64,000 nt of DNA from an uncultured Prevotellaceae bacterium (GTDB taxonomy: Bacteria > Bacteroidota > Bacteroidia > Bacteroidales > UBA3663), in assembly GCA_900319235.1 (NCBI GenBank), contig ONNR01000006.1, positions 1 through 64,000 of the forward strand. The letters are read 5' to 3'. Shown piece by piece: positions 26,445 to 36,477 of this stretch (the stretch's first letter is position 1; the number at the start of each line of letters is the position of its first letter). The translations under genes and the position numbers were made by a program. The notes under the pieces are model-generated. The model ran no database searches and was not told the origin of the DNA. It worked only from the letters and a program-made list of their open reading frames with translations.

Positions 26445-26475
26445 CAAAAAAAGAGGCGTTTTTTACAAAACGCCT
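26445..26475 (-). terminator. hisB terminator overlapping the stop codon
   Basis: A 9-bp stem (arms AGGCGTTTT and AAAACGCCT, plus-strand 26454-26462 and 26467-26475) is followed on the minus strand by CTTTTTTTGCCC. The hisB stop codon lies inside the loop, so the last sense codons form the 5' arm. Confidence 0.85.
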
Positions 26476-27626
26476 TTGGTGGAAGGAAGTTGGAAGTGGT
26501 GGATGTCGCGCCGGATGGCCATCTGGAGGGAACGTGCGAGGGCCTTGAAGATGCCTTCGATCTTGTGGTGCTCGTTCTCGCCTTCGGCCTTGATGTTGAG
26601 GTTGATGCGGGCGGCATCGGAGAACGACTTGAAGAAGTGATGGAACATCTCGGTGGGGACATCGCCTACCTTTTCGCGATGGAACTCGGCATCCCAGACG
26701 AGCCAGGGACGGCCGCCGAAGTCGAGGGCGACCTGGCAGAGGCATTCGTCCATGGGGAGGCAGAAGCCGTAGCGGCCGATGCCGCGCTTGTCGCCGAGGG
26801 CCTTGAGGATGCATTCGCCGAGAGCGATACCGGTGTCCTCGATGGTGTGGTGCTCATCGACGTTGAGGTCGCCTTTGACATGTATGGAGAGGTCCATGCC
26901 TGAATGACGGCCTATCTGCTCGAGCATGTGGTCGAAGAAACCGAGGCCAGTGGAAATGTCACAACGGCCTGTGCCGTCGAGGTCGAGGGAGATCTGGATG
27001 TCGGTCTCCTTGGTGACGCGACTCACGCTGGCACGACGTTCGCCAGCAAAGAGGAAGGCGGTGACAGCGTCCCAGTCTTCGGCAATGAGGGCGCAATGGC
27101 TGTCCTTGCCTCCGGGGAGGCCGAGCTGATACTCCTGGAGCCATTCGCGGCACTCGTCAGGGGTGCCGTTCTGGGCAAGGAGGATGCCCTGGCAACCGAG
27201 GTTCTTGGCGAGTTGGATGTCGGAGATGCGGTCGCCGATGACGTAGCTGTGGGCGAGGTCGTACTCGGTGCCATTGCCTTCGATGAACTTGGTGAGCATG
27301 CCTGTGCCAGGCTTGCGATTGGGATGGAAGTCGGCGGGTGTGTGCTCGTCGAAGTAGAACTCGTCGAAATCGACACCTTCGGTGTGGAAGATGCTGAAGA
27401 TGAGTTTATTGATGCGCTCGAAACGCTTGCGAGGATAGTCTTTGGTGCCCAGGCCGTCCTGGTTGCTGACGATGATGAAGTCGTAGTCGAGGGTGTGGCG
27501 GATGAAGGAGAGGTTCTGGATGACACGTGGCAGGAACTCGATCTGCTCGAAGGTGTCGATCTGCTCGGTGATGGGTGGTTCGACAACTAATGTGCCGTCG
27601 CGGTCGATGAAGAGAAGCTTTTTCAT
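26463..27626 (-). CDS. hisB: Bifunctional histidinol-phosphatase / imidazoleglycerol-phosphate dehydratase
   Basis: The 387-residue fusion has an N-terminal HAD phosphatase ([13 protein letters not shown] at residues 5-17, [22 protein letters not shown]) and a C-terminal dehydratase with manganese motifs [27 protein letters not shown] and [14 protein letters not shown]. It performs steps six and eight of histidine synthesis. No other his genes are adjacent. It follows the PnuC-like gene by 22 nt and ends at its own terminator. Confidence 0.96.
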   Translation of the reverse strand: MKKLLFIDRDGTLVVEPPITEQIDTFEQIEFLPRVIQNLSFIRHTLDYDFIIVSNQDGLGTKDYPRKRFERINKLIFSIFHTEGVDFDEFYFDEHTPADFHPNRKPGTGMLTKFIEGNGTEYDLAHSYVIGDRISDIQLAKNLGCQGILLAQNGTPDECREWLQEYQLGLPGGKDSHCALIAEDWDAVTAFLFAGERRASVSRVTKETDIQISLDLDGTGRCDISTGLGFFDHMLEQIGRHSGMDLSIHVKGDLNVDEHHTIEDTGIALGECILKALGDKRGIGRYGFCLPMDECLCQVALDFGGRPWLVWDAEFHREKVGDVPTEMFHHFFKSFSDAARINLNIKAEGENEHHKIEGIFKALARSLQMAIRRDIHHFQLPSTKGVL

Positions 27627-27648
27627 AAATCTAAGGGATATTTGGGGA

Positions 27649-28440
27649 TCACTTGCTCAACTTGTTCCACATGTAGATGCCGTAGAAACTGTTGATAAGG
27701 TAGATGCAGTATTTGGCGGTGGTCATGAAGGAGAAGTCGGAGTCGGACATGAGCCACATGGCGATGTAGGCGACGTTGATGAGGAGCCACATGTACCACT
27801 GCTCGACGAATGCTTTTACGGAGACGAACATCGTGACGATGGACATGATGGTGGTGAACGAGTCGAGCCAGAGCTGCGACTTGGTGTCGTAGTCGCTCTT
27901 CAAGGTCTGGAAGCCGATTTCGCCCCACCCCATCGACTGGAAGAGGGCGGTGACGTGTTCGAACAACCAGGGGCCGAAATAGATGAGGAAGAGACCAAGG
28001 CCGAAGGTGCCCAAAGCGACGACAAGGAACGTGGCGAAACGCTGACGCCACGTCATGTAGCGCGTCTTGATGCGGCCAGTGTCATCATGACGGCGACGCT
28101 TCTTCCACGATTTCCACCCGAAGAACTGCATGGGCAAGTTGTAGAAGAGGCGCTGCAGGAAGTCGCCATAGATGTGGGTGCAGAAACAGATATAGACGTG
28201 GAGCACACCTTCGACGATGCCGAAGAGCCAGTTGGCCATGGCACCCTTGGCACCCAGGACGACACAGAAGACACCGAGGATGGCGGAGATGCCGGCAATG
28301 ATGCCGTTGAAACTATAATTACCCTTAATGACCCACGAGATGACTGCCAGCGTCATGATGGACAAGATCAGGAAGATCTCGAACCAGTTGAGGCTGCGGA
28401 AGGTGAGCCGAAGCAGCGTAAGATAGCGATTACGTGCCAT
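27649..28440 (-). CDS. pnuC: PnuC-type vitamin transporter
   Basis: The 263-residue protein has about seven TM segments and PnuC features: [16 protein letters not shown], a [19 protein letters not shown] segment and the C-terminal [17 protein letters not shown]. PnuC proteins facilitate uptake of nicotinamide riboside, with related PnuT/PnuX importing thiamine or riboflavin. No TPP or other riboswitch was recognised upstream, so the substrate is undecided. A TCACGAATT-family hairpin separates it from proS. Confidence 0.85.
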   Translation of the reverse strand: MARNRYLTLLRLTFRSLNWFEIFLILSIMTLAVISWVIKGNYSFNGIIAGISAILGVFCVVLGAKGAMANWLFGIVEGVLHVYICFCTHIYGDFLQRLFYNLPMQFFGWKSWKKRRRHDDTGRIKTRYMTWRQRFATFLVVALGTFGLGLFLIYFGPWLFEHVTALFQSMGWGEIGFQTLKSDYDTKSQLWLDSFTTIMSIVTMFVSVKAFVEQWYMWLLINVAYIAMWLMSDSDFSFMTTAKYCIYLINSFYGIYMWNKLSK

Positions 28441-28454
28441 TCTTTTTAAATAAT

Positions 28455-28536
28455 AATCACGAATTAGAGAATTTGAGAATTATTTGGTTGGACGCTTGGA
28501 GCAATAAATAATTCGTGAAATTCGCCAATTCGTGAC
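28455..28536. repeat. TCACGAATT-family inverted repeat
   Basis: Imperfect 30-nt arms at 28455-28484 (starting AATCACGAATTAGAGAATTT) and 28507-28536 can fold into a long hairpin in the 114-nt gap between proS and pnuC. Compare copies at 399-462 and 35022-35100. Confidence 0.8.
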
Positions 28537-28554
28537 AGTGATAGTTTAATGATA

Positions 28555-30048
28555 TCAATAAGAGCGAGCGAAGAGGACGCGACGTGCGCTGGGCTTGCCG
28601 GTTACCATATCGACACCGGGCTCAAGGTCGGAAGGATCCTGTGGAACGAAAGGTATGCAGCGGATGGTAGCCTTGGTCTCGGCCTTGATGTACTCTTCGG
28701 TCTCGGTGGTGCCATCCCAATGGCAGAGCAGGAAGCCGCCCTTCTCGATCTCCTCCTTGAACTGCTCCCAGGTATCGACGCGACGAATGTAGCCATCGCG
28801 CATCTTGCGAGCCTTCTCGAAGATGTTGTCCTGGATTTCGTCGAGGAGCTTGACAACATGATCGACGATGCCTTCCTGTGGGAGAACCTCCTTCTCGAGC
28901 GTATCGCGACGAACGAGTTCGAGGGTGCCATTCTGAAGGTCGCGTGCACCGAGGGCGATGCGTACGGGTATGCCCTTCAACTCATATTCGCTGAACTTGA
29001 AGCCTGGACGCTTGTTGTCGGCATTGTCGTACTTCACACTGACGCCCTTGGCGCGAAGGCCATCGATCCAAGGCTGGACGTGACGATTGATGGTCTCGAG
29101 TTCCTCCATCTTCTTATAGATAGGCACGATGACTACCTGGATGGGAGCGAGCTTTGGAGGAAGGACGAGGCCGTTGTCGTCGGAATGGGTCATGATGAGT
29201 GCGCCCATCAGACGAGTGGAAACGCCCCAAGAGGTTGCCCAAACGTATTCCTGCTTGTTCTCGGTATTGGTGAAAGTGACATCGAAAGCCTTGGCGAAGT
29301 TCTGACCCAGAAAGTGGCTGGTACCCGACTGGAGGGCCTTGCCGTCCTGCATCATAGCTTCGATGGTGAAGGTGTCGATGGCGCCTGCGAAACGCTCGTT
29401 GGGTGACTTTGGACCCTTGATGACGGGCACGGCCATGTACTTCTCGGCGAAGTCGCCATAGACGTTGATCATCTGCATGGCACGCTGCTCGGCCTCCTCA
29501 CGGGTGGCATGGGCGGTGTGACCTTCCTGCCAGAGGAACTCGGAGGTACGGAGGAACATGCGTGTACGCATCTCCCAACGCATGACGTTGCACCACTGGT
29601 TGCAGAGAATAGGCAGATCGCGGTGAGAGGTGATCCAGTTCTTGTAGGTTGCCCAGATGATGGTTTCGGAAGTTGGACGAACAATGAGTTCTTCTTCGAG
29701 TTTTGCCTCGGGATCGACCACGACACCAGCGCCGTTGGGGTCGTTCTTGAGACGATAGTGGGTAACAACGGCACATTCTTTTGCAAAACCCTCGACATGC
29801 TCGGCCTCACGGCAGAGGTATGACTTGGGGATAAGGAGTGGGAAATAGGCGTTCTGTACGCCAGTAGCCTTGAACATGTCGTCAAGGGTACGCTGCATCT
29901 TTTCCCAAATTGCGTAGCCATAGGGCTTGATGACCATACAGCCACGTACTGCTGCCTGCTCAGCGAGGTCGGCATTCACAACCAAGTCGTTGTACCAACG
30001 GGAGTAGTCGTCGGCACGCTTGGTCATCTTGTTTAGTTCTTTTGCCAT
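28555..30048 (-). CDS. proS: Prolyl-tRNA synthetase (archaeal/eukaryal-type)
   Basis: The 497-residue class II synthetase lacks the editing insertion of the bacterial form. Visible motifs include [10 protein letters not shown] near the start, [15 protein letters not shown] (residues about 125-139), the motif-2 [24 protein letters not shown] region and motif-3-linked [14 protein letters not shown]. It charges tRNA-Pro in the cytoplasm. It follows the OmpA-like gene by 16 nt. Confidence 0.97.
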   Translation of the reverse strand: MAKELNKMTKRADDYSRWYNDLVVNADLAEQAAVRGCMVIKPYGYAIWEKMQRTLDDMFKATGVQNAYFPLLIPKSYLCREAEHVEGFAKECAVVTHYRLKNDPNGAGVVVDPEAKLEEELIVRPTSETIIWATYKNWITSHRDLPILCNQWCNVMRWEMRTRMFLRTSEFLWQEGHTAHATREEAEQRAMQMINVYGDFAEKYMAVPVIKGPKSPNERFAGAIDTFTIEAMMQDGKALQSGTSHFLGQNFAKAFDVTFTNTENKQEYVWATSWGVSTRLMGALIMTHSDDNGLVLPPKLAPIQVVIVPIYKKMEELETINRHVQPWIDGLRAKGVSVKYDNADNKRPGFKFSEYELKGIPVRIALGARDLQNGTLELVRRDTLEKEVLPQEGIVDHVVKLLDEIQDNIFEKARKMRDGYIRRVDTWEQFKEEIEKGGFLLCHWDGTTETEEYIKAETKATIRCIPFVPQDPSDLEPGVDMVTGKPSARRVLFARSY

Positions 30049-30064
30049 TTTTTATTTATTATTA

Positions 30065-30697
30065 TTACGGTAATTGTCCACGTTTAGCCCAACGGAGCAT
30101 TTTACGGTTGGGGACGAAATAGATGGTGATGCGACGATTCTTTTCGCGCTGCTGGATGTTGGCATTCTCGTTACGCGGCACCTTGTTGGCCCATCCGTAG
30201 CAATGCATATCGGCGGGGCCTACCCCCTGGCGAGCATACCATCGATAGACCTGACGGGCACGACTTCCGGAGATTTGCTGCAAGTACTTTTCGCTGCCAT
30301 TGTTGTCGCTGTAGGCAGCGATAATCATCGTGGCAACCGCATCGGAGCCCTTCACGAAGCGCAACAAGGGACGAAGGTAGGCATCGGCAGAAAGCAACAG
30401 CGTGCTGTCGTTCTGAGAGAAGAGCATACGGGCGGGGATGGTCACCTTGAGGATACTCTCGTTGGAACCCGTAAGGTTGAACTCGACCGCCTTGAGGAAC
30501 TTCAGACGTTGAGCCTGCTGCACCCAATAGTGACGCACGTTCTTCATCGTCTGATAATCGCCATTGACCATCGCAAAATCGCCATAGTGCTCCTGTTCGA
30601 TTTCGCTCATGTGCTCATAGTTCTGCGCCTTCAGGGGAAAGCACAGAACCACAGTCAGGAAGACTAAAAACAAACGGGAAAGGGTACGATGGGTCAT
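30065..30697 (-). CDS. OmpA-like domain protein
   Basis: I start at ATG 30697 (210 aa), one nucleotide after the upstream stop; the longer frame uses a TTG. Residues 1-25 form a signal peptide (ending PLKAQ). The C-terminal half has the peptidoglycan-binding OmpA pattern: IIAAYSDNNGSEKYLQQISGSRARQVYRW, then QQREKNRRITIYF. Such proteins anchor to peptidoglycan in the periplasm. The N-terminal part has no recognised fold. It is likely co-transcribed with the 104-residue gene and proS. Confidence 0.85.
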   Translation of the reverse strand: MTHRTLSRLFLVFLTVVLCFPLKAQNYEHMSEIEQEHYGDFAMVNGDYQTMKNVRHYWVQQAQRLKFLKAVEFNLTGSNESILKVTIPARMLFSQNDSTLLLSADAYLRPLLRFVKGSDAVATMIIAAYSDNNGSEKYLQQISGSRARQVYRWYARQGVGPADMHCYGWANKVPRNENANIQQREKNRRITIYFVPNRKMLRWAKRGQLP

Positions 30698-30698
30698 C

Positions 30699-31013
30699 TT
30701 AGGCAAGGCTGTCTTCGTAATCTAATTCGGCATCAATAATCCAACGGATGGAATCGGGATTGGTGTCGAAATGGCAATCCTTGTCCTTCTTGCACTCCTT
30801 CGACACGAAATTGACGATGTCGTCCATGTCGATCTCGATCTCTTCATCGGTGTCGAGAAATCCATTGCGCTGATAGTAATCGACCATCGTGTCGGTGATG
30901 AGCAGGATGTCATCGTCGGTGTATTTGCCCTGCAGTTCCTGCGGGATGTGTGACTGGATGAAACGCACAGCAGCTTCATCGTCGTATATGCTGTCTTCTA
31001 ATTTTTCGGACAT
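30699..31013 (-). CDS. Small acidic protein of unknown function
   Basis: The 104-residue soluble protein is rich in Asp, Glu and Ile and has no signal peptide or membrane segment. Motif-like stretches are YTDDDILLITDTMVDYYQR and EIEIDMDDIVNFVSKE. I do not recognise a named family. Its stop is one nucleotide from the OmpA-like start, which implies translational coupling. A 10-bp-period repeat tract lies directly upstream. Confidence 0.75.
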   Translation of the reverse strand: MSEKLEDSIYDDEAAVRFIQSHIPQELQGKYTDDDILLITDTMVDYYQRNGFLDTDEEIEIDMDDIVNFVSKECKKDKDCHFDTNPDSIRWIIDAELDYEDSLA

Positions 31014-31020
31014 AGTTTTG

Positions 31021-31086
31021 AAGGGATATTAAAGGATTCTTAGGGATACTAAGGGATTCTTAGGGATATTTAGGGATATTAAAGGA
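31021..31086. repeat. 10-bp-period repeat tract
   Basis: Six to seven consecutive 10-nt units: AAGGGATATT, AAAGGATTCT, TAGGGATACT, AAGGGATTCT, TAGGGATATT, TAGGGATATT, then a partial AAAGGA. It lies directly upstream of the small acidic protein gene, in what should be its leader or promoter region. Confidence 0.85.
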
Positions 31087-31143
31087 CGATGCCTTTGCCT
31101 TGAACCGTTTTGACGCAGCAATCAATAATTAATTGTTATTTGC

Positions 31144-32232
31144 TCAAGGTTCCTGCATCGGCTCGTCGTCTTCATCGGGATTGGGAGCCTGGGACTTGCG
31201 TTTGAAGAGCGGGTTGAGGAGACTCTCAGCCTTCTCAATCACGGGGCGATTGAAGTCGTTGAACTGCTTTACGCCCTTCTTCAAGTTGCCCTGAATCATG
31301 TAGTGGATATCCTCGAAAGCATAACGCACAGGCTCGAGTACGCTCGACGTGGGATGTTCGGGACAAATGATATTCAACTGGCCAGGGTGCATCTCAATGT
31401 CGAGCACGCCATCCATCTGCATGGGTTCGCCATCGACATGAACAGCATTGGCATGGGGCATGATGATGCGCAGGTGGCTCGAACGGAAGGACATCACATT
31501 GGCGTTCTGATCGAGTTCGCGCGTAAACAACTGGACCGCCATCTTGGGGATGTCCATGAGTGGAGCCCGTCGGACCAAGGTGACGTCGAAGAGTCCGTCG
31601 GACATGGAGGCATGGGGCGTGATGTAGGCATTGTTGCCCCACTGCGAGGCGTTGCCAATGGCAATGAGGAAAGCCTTCTCCTTGACGCGCCCGTCGTCGG
31701 TGTAGATGACGTAAGTGGCAGGTTCGTAGTCGGCCACGAGTTCGCTGAAACAACGGAGGTAAGTGAGAGGACCTCGCGTACCAGCCTCGGCAAACTTGGC
31801 AGAAACCTGCGCATCGAAGCCCACACCTGCCGTGCAGAAGAAGATGTGGCCATTGACCGAGCCATAATCGACCTTGATGCTGTAGCCATCGCGAATACAT
31901 TCGAGCGACTTGGTAATGTCGAGAGGCAACTGCAAGTGGCGTGCAAGACCATTACCGCTTCCCATGGGGACGATGCCAAACTTGACCGGGGATCCGACCA
32001 GTGAACGACCGGTCTCGTTGATGGTGCCGTCGCCGCCGATGGCGATTACGGTGTCGATGCCACGTTCGACAGCCTCCTTGGCCAACTCGCTGGCATGACC
32101 TGCATACTCAGTGAATCGGATGTCAACATCGAACCCATCCTCCGACTTCAGAATCTGGCGCACAAGAGCTGGTATCTCGTCCTTTGGACGAACACCGGCA
32201 ATGGGATTTATGATGACTAGAACTGTTCTCAT
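31144..32232 (-). CDS. Diacylglycerol kinase-type lipid kinase
   Basis: The 362-residue protein has the DAGK catalytic signature AIGGDGTINE (residues about 63-72) and FGIVPMGSGNGLARHL, with a YegS/BmrU-like beta-sandwich containing AVHVDGEPMQMDG. It phosphorylates a lipid (diacylglycerol, sphingoid base or undecaprenol). Bacteroidales make sphingolipids, so a sphingosine-like substrate is possible, but nothing in the sequence decides this. A charged C-terminal tail of about 40 residues is unusual. Confidence 0.9.
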   Translation of the reverse strand: MRTVLVIINPIAGVRPKDEIPALVRQILKSEDGFDVDIRFTEYAGHASELAKEAVERGIDTVIAIGGDGTINETGRSLVGSPVKFGIVPMGSGNGLARHLQLPLDITKSLECIRDGYSIKVDYGSVNGHIFFCTAGVGFDAQVSAKFAEAGTRGPLTYLRCFSELVADYEPATYVIYTDDGRVKEKAFLIAIGNASQWGNNAYITPHASMSDGLFDVTLVRRAPLMDIPKMAVQLFTRELDQNANVMSFRSSHLRIIMPHANAVHVDGEPMQMDGVLDIEMHPGQLNIICPEHPTSSVLEPVRYAFEDIHYMIQGNLKKGVKQFNDFNRPVIEKAESLLNPLFKRKSQAPNPDEDDEPMQEP

Positions 32233-32279
32233 TTAATCAAATTCAGCAGTCGAAAAGGGACTACTAAATAACAATGCTG

Positions 32280-32287
32280 CAAAGATA
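32280..32287 (-). promoter_or_regulatory. -7 element of the lipid kinase promoter
   Basis: TATCTTTG on the minus strand lies 48 nt upstream of the lipid kinase start. A TTTG at the right -33 distance was not found. Confidence 0.45.
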
Positions 32288-32398
32288 ATGAATTTTTCGT
32301 CAAAAAGTGGATTTTATACGGATTTTTTGACTAATTAACGAAAAAGCATTGTTTTTGCACCGAAAGTGGCAAGTGGAAACACTTATTTAGACAGAAGT

Positions 32399-34972
32399 CT
32401 AATATTGACTGATGTTATAGAGATTCTTCATCTTTACCTCTTCGGCGGGGGTGCTGAGGAGGGTGATAAGTTGCTGGGGCGTCAGGCTCAGCTTGGGCTG
32501 GAAGGCATCGCTATGCATATAGTTGAGCACGCTGCCCAAGAAAGCACGTCCCTCGGGGTATTTGGAAGCTTCGTCGAGGTCGCTCATCACGATGAGGAGG
32601 TTGCCCTCTCCCACCTTGCATTCGAGGACAAGACCGAGCTTGTGATTGCGCTCGAAATTATCGACCACCTGCACCATGGGAAGATAATCCTTGGGCCAGG
32701 CATCGAGGATGAGCGGATGACTGTGATGGAGAACGGGGAACCACTGCCAACTTGTGAAGCCATCGGTGGGGAAACCGGAGAAGAGCGGTTGCTTGGGATC
32801 GGTGAGGATGCCCAACGTACCAGGCGAGAGGGAGCGATTGTTGTTCTCGCAAATGGTCTTGAACATGCGATAGTTCCAATAGTCGGTCATGAAGAGTGGA
32901 CCGACAGTGCAAGGCGACTGACGAGGCGTGAGCAGCACCTTGCCACCCAGCTGCAACTGAGCGAGCACCTCAGAGGTGAGGCTATCACAACGGACGATGT
33001 CCTTCGACAACTTGGAAATCCAATTGTCGTTGTTGCACGAAGGATAGACCCAAAGCGGATAACTGTTGGCAGCCTCGGTGCCATCGATAGTGAGATGGAG
33101 GTCCATGCGGGTAGGCTGCTTGATGTACGAAAGATTGACCTGCAAAGTTCCAGCTGTGAAGAGACCGAAGATGTCGGAAGTGATTGTCATCTTGCCGCTT
33201 GAAAGGCAATTGCCGTTGGCATCGAGGCTCCACTTCAAGGTCTTGCCCTTCAACGAGACGTCGCCATAGTTGGCTATCTGGATTTGGCCATAGAGACCAG
33301 CACCCGTGGTGTAGCAATAACTATCGGTGATGAACATAGGCACAACGGGAGAACACCACTGACGCCATTCCTCACGGCTACATATGCCCTTGTTGTCCAT
33401 GAACGCATCGAGGATGCCCACGTAGGCCGACCCCTGACCGGGATAATCCTGCAAGTCGAGCAACTGATAGCCTGCCATATCGGGCGTGCGAAGATCGAGT
33501 TCGATATCGGCCTTGTAGAGTTGGGCACTCCAACGACCCGTAGCCTCGTGATAAGCTTTAGCCTGATCGCCCAAGCCAGCATCCTGGAGACGCTGACGGA
33601 AGACTTCGAGATTGTAGGGATAGAGTACACCCGTATATTTATCGATTTCGTCGAAGTCGGGATAGATCTGGAACTGACCCGTCTCATGGCTGATGACCGG
33701 AACATCGCACAACTGACAGCCTTCTTCGAGCGTACGTGTCGAACCGGGACGGAAATGATTGAGCACACCACCATCGGCCACATCGGCAAACGAGAACGAA
33801 CCGCGGGTGTGGGTATTGTAGTTGCCCCAGCCTTCACCTCCGACGCGACAGGTGGTAAAATAGTCCATTCCAGGCTTTACGCCCTGGTAGCCCAAGTAAT
33901 AGTTGGAACCAAAGGTGTAGAACTTGTCGGGACAGACGGCACGAAAGTCCTTGACAAAACGTTTCATGGCGTCGATGCTTCCCCATAGTTCGTTGCCAAG
34001 GGCCATGAAAACGAACGACGGATGATGACCATATTCCTTGAGGATGTTGATGCCTTCCTTGTGGAGGAACGTCATCAAGACGGAATCCTTTTCGTTGAAA
34101 TCGCCCCAGAACGGGAGTTCGGGTTGCATATAGATGCCAAGGCTATCGGCAGCCGTGAATGCAGCCTCAGGGGGACACCAGGAGTGGAAACGAATATGGT
34201 TGATTCCGTAATCCTTGCAGATGCCCAGGTACCAGAGCCATTCATCTACTGTCATAGCTACATGGGCATGGAGGGGCCAGACACAAGCATCGTGCTTGCC
34301 GCGCAGGAAGATGCGATGGCCATTGGCATAGAAATGACGACCTTCGATGTGGAAGTCGTTGAAGGCGGGATTCACCTTGGCAGGACGCATCTTGGCTATC
34401 TCTTTGCCTGAAATGAGGCAGATGTTGCCGATGATGCCATTCCAATTGGTTTGTGTGTCCTCGGTATAGGCGTGGCTGTTGCCATAGATCTGCGCGGGTA
34501 CACCCTTGGAGTTATCGACCAAGATGGTGAGATCGTGACGGCCTGGGGCAAGATAATCGAACGTAAAGCGCTGCGGCGTGGAGATGTTGTTGGACGTACC
34601 TACATATTTGCCATCCACATAGACGCGGGTCAACTTGGTGCGTTCGAGGATAAGCGTCCAGGACAGAGAGTCGGCAGGCACTTCGAACGACTTGTTGTAC
34701 CAAGCCTCGCCCTTGTAACTGAAACGACGGGAGAGACGCGTAGTCTCGGTCTTGTCGGCACAGGGTTCGCCCAAACCATTGGTATCAGTAGTACCGGGCA
34801 AGGTCACTGCGTAGTTGTACTGGGCACTATCGAAGCCCATACGCCAACGTCCAGCAAGGTCGATGACCTGCTGACGCTGGTTGTTATCACTCGATTGTGG
34901 GTTTGCAGAAAGTCTATCGCAGCATGCCAATGCCATGATGGACAAACCGATACATACTGTCCTTATCTCCAT
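32399..34972 (-). CDS. GH2-family glycoside hydrolase, probable lipoprotein
   Basis: The 857-residue protein has an N-terminal signal with a lipobox-like LACC (residues 15-18), a jelly-roll sugar-binding domain (about 35-190), a GH2 barrel with the acid/base Glu328 in GNELWG and probable nucleophile Glu430 in ISHETGQF, and a beta-rich C-terminal domain. GH2 enzymes remove terminal beta-galactose, mannose or glucuronate; the specificity is unclear. No SusC/D pair is adjacent, so it is not in an evident polysaccharide utilisation locus. Confidence 0.88.
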   Translation of the reverse strand: MEIRTVCIGLSIMALACCDRLSANPQSSDNNQRQQVIDLAGRWRMGFDSAQYNYAVTLPGTTDTNGLGEPCADKTETTRLSRRFSYKGEAWYNKSFEVPADSLSWTLILERTKLTRVYVDGKYVGTSNNISTPQRFTFDYLAPGRHDLTILVDNSKGVPAQIYGNSHAYTEDTQTNWNGIIGNICLISGKEIAKMRPAKVNPAFNDFHIEGRHFYANGHRIFLRGKHDACVWPLHAHVAMTVDEWLWYLGICKDYGINHIRFHSWCPPEAAFTAADSLGIYMQPELPFWGDFNEKDSVLMTFLHKEGINILKEYGHHPSFVFMALGNELWGSIDAMKRFVKDFRAVCPDKFYTFGSNYYLGYQGVKPGMDYFTTCRVGGEGWGNYNTHTRGSFSFADVADGGVLNHFRPGSTRTLEEGCQLCDVPVISHETGQFQIYPDFDEIDKYTGVLYPYNLEVFRQRLQDAGLGDQAKAYHEATGRWSAQLYKADIELDLRTPDMAGYQLLDLQDYPGQGSAYVGILDAFMDNKGICSREEWRQWCSPVVPMFITDSYCYTTGAGLYGQIQIANYGDVSLKGKTLKWSLDANGNCLSSGKMTITSDIFGLFTAGTLQVNLSYIKQPTRMDLHLTIDGTEAANSYPLWVYPSCNNDNWISKLSKDIVRCDSLTSEVLAQLQLGGKVLLTPRQSPCTVGPLFMTDYWNYRMFKTICENNNRSLSPGTLGILTDPKQPLFSGFPTDGFTSWQWFPVLHHSHPLILDAWPKDYLPMVQVVDNFERNHKLGLVLECKVGEGNLLIVMSDLDEASKYPEGRAFLGSVLNYMHSDAFQPKLSLTPQQLITLLSTPAEEVKMKNLYNISQY

Positions 34973-35021
34973 GATCAGGTATAAGAAAAAAGATAATCTA
35001 AAACTGGTTTATCGTTTTTTC

Positions 35022-35100
35022 TATCGCGAATTATCGAATTTTATAATCATTGCGAATGGAAGGACAACACAATAATTTTCAAATTCTCTAATTCGTGATA
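35022..35100. repeat. TCACGAATT-family inverted repeat
   Basis: Imperfect 30-nt arms at 35022-35051 and 35071-35100 (the latter ending CTCTAATTCGTGATA) fill the gap between the COG0523 GTPase stop and the GH2 start. It is the third full copy of this family in the window. Confidence 0.8.
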
Positions 35101-35121
35101 GAAATAAAAAGATTTCGAGAG

Positions 35122-36471
35122 TTATTGAACCAGACAGGCGTCCATCTCTTTCTTGATGAGGGCCTTGTCGAGGTTCTGACCGATGAAGACAATCTTCTGC
35201 ATACGATCGCCATAGACTTCGTCCCAATCGCGACGGAGGTTGGCATCGCGCTCCAGCATCATTTCGAGTTCGCGCTTAGGCATAGTAGCGAACCAACTGC
35301 CGGCATTGCGAACGGTGGTTTGACGGCCAGCCTGCTCGAACACGTAGCAAACATCCTGTTCGTCTGAGAAGTAGCAGATACCCTTGGCGCGAATGATGTT
35401 CTTTGGCCAACGACGTGCCACGAAGTCGTCGAAGAGACCGAGGATGATAGGCTGACGGGCATAATAAACGTAGGTGCCAATACCGTATTCTTCGGCTTCT
35501 CCTTCCCCATCGTGATGATGGTGATGGTGATGATGTTCGTGATCGTGGTGGTGATGATGTTCATGGTGATCGTCGTCTTCATCGTCATCGTCGTCTTCAT
35601 CGTCATGATCTTGATGATGGTGGTGATGCTCATGCTCGTCATCGTGATGGTGGTGATGATGCTCGTGTTCGTCACCATCATCATCTTCTTCATCATCGTG
35701 GTGATGATGCTCGTGGATTTCGGCATCTTCGTCGAGATCACCTTCGACCTTCTGAATCCATGTGGCCGAAGTGGCTACGGATTCGAAATCGAACATTTGG
35801 GTATTGATAAGCAGTTCGAGAGGAACGTCACAATAATCGCATTCGATGATCTTTGCTTTTGGCTGCAAAGCGCGGATGATGTCGTGGATTCGCTTCAGAT
35901 CCTCTTTGCTGACCTCTGAGGCCTTGTTGAGCAAGATCATGTTGCAGAACTCGACTTGCTGGATGATCAGATTCTCGATATCGTCTTCGTCAAGATTCTT
36001 GCGTGTGAGCGATTCGCCGCTTTGGAACTCGTCCTTCATGCGAAGGGCATCGACAACGGTAGTGATGCAATCGAGGACAGGGATACCGCCCTTGAGCGCA
36101 TCTTCGGCCACCACATTGGGAATAGAACAGATTGTCTGCGCGATTGGTCCAGGCTCACATACGCCCGATGCCTCAATGACGATATAGTCGAAACGATTCT
36201 GATTGACCAGATCGTTCAGTTGCTGGATGAGGTCCATCTTCAAGGTGCAACAGATGCAACCGTTCTGCAAAGCCACGAGCGAGTCATCGCTTTGACCAAC
36301 GACGCCACCCTTCTGGATGAGATCGGCATCGATATTCACTTCGCCGATATCGTTGACGATAACAGCAAAACGAATGCCCTTCTCATTGGTCAGAATACGA
36401 TTGAGAAGGGTTGTCTTACCACTGCCCAGATAACCGGTGAGCAGAAGGACCGGAACTTGCTTGAATTTCAT
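35122..36471 (-). CDS. COG0523 (CobW-like) GTPase with giant His-rich insertion
   Basis: The 449-residue metallochaperone has Walker A GYLGSGKT (residues 13-20), the metal motif GCICC (71-75), and a CobW C-terminal domain. Between them residues 253-326 form a run of Asp/Glu and about 35 histidines, far longer than the few His usually found there. COG0523 proteins deliver zinc, cobalt or other metals by GTP hydrolysis; the insert would bind or store many metal ions. It is 6 nt downstream of dapA. DapE and other lysine-pathway enzymes are metal-dependent, but a direct link is speculative. Confidence 0.92.
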   Translation of the reverse strand: MKFKQVPVLLLTGYLGSGKTTLLNRILTNEKGIRFAVIVNDIGEVNIDADLIQKGGVVGQSDDSLVALQNGCICCTLKMDLIQQLNDLVNQNRFDYIVIEASGVCEPGPIAQTICSIPNVVAEDALKGGIPVLDCITTVVDALRMKDEFQSGESLTRKNLDEDDIENLIIQQVEFCNMILLNKASEVSKEDLKRIHDIIRALQPKAKIIECDYCDVPLELLINTQMFDFESVATSATWIQKVEGDLDEDAEIHEHHHHDDEEDDDGDEHEHHHHHHDDEHEHHHHHQDHDDEDDDDDEDDDHHEHHHHHDHEHHHHHHHHDGEGEAEEYGIGTYVYYARQPIILGLFDDFVARRWPKNIIRAKGICYFSDEQDVCYVFEQAGRQTTVRNAGSWFATMPKRELEMMLERDANLRRDWDEVYGDRMQKIVFIGQNLDKALIKKEMDACLVQ

Positions 36472-36477
36472 AATCGA

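Noticed and set aside
28441..28554. TPP riboswitch upstream of the PnuC-like gene
   Set aside because: No conserved THI-box segments were found; the gap is occupied by a dispersed inverted repeat.
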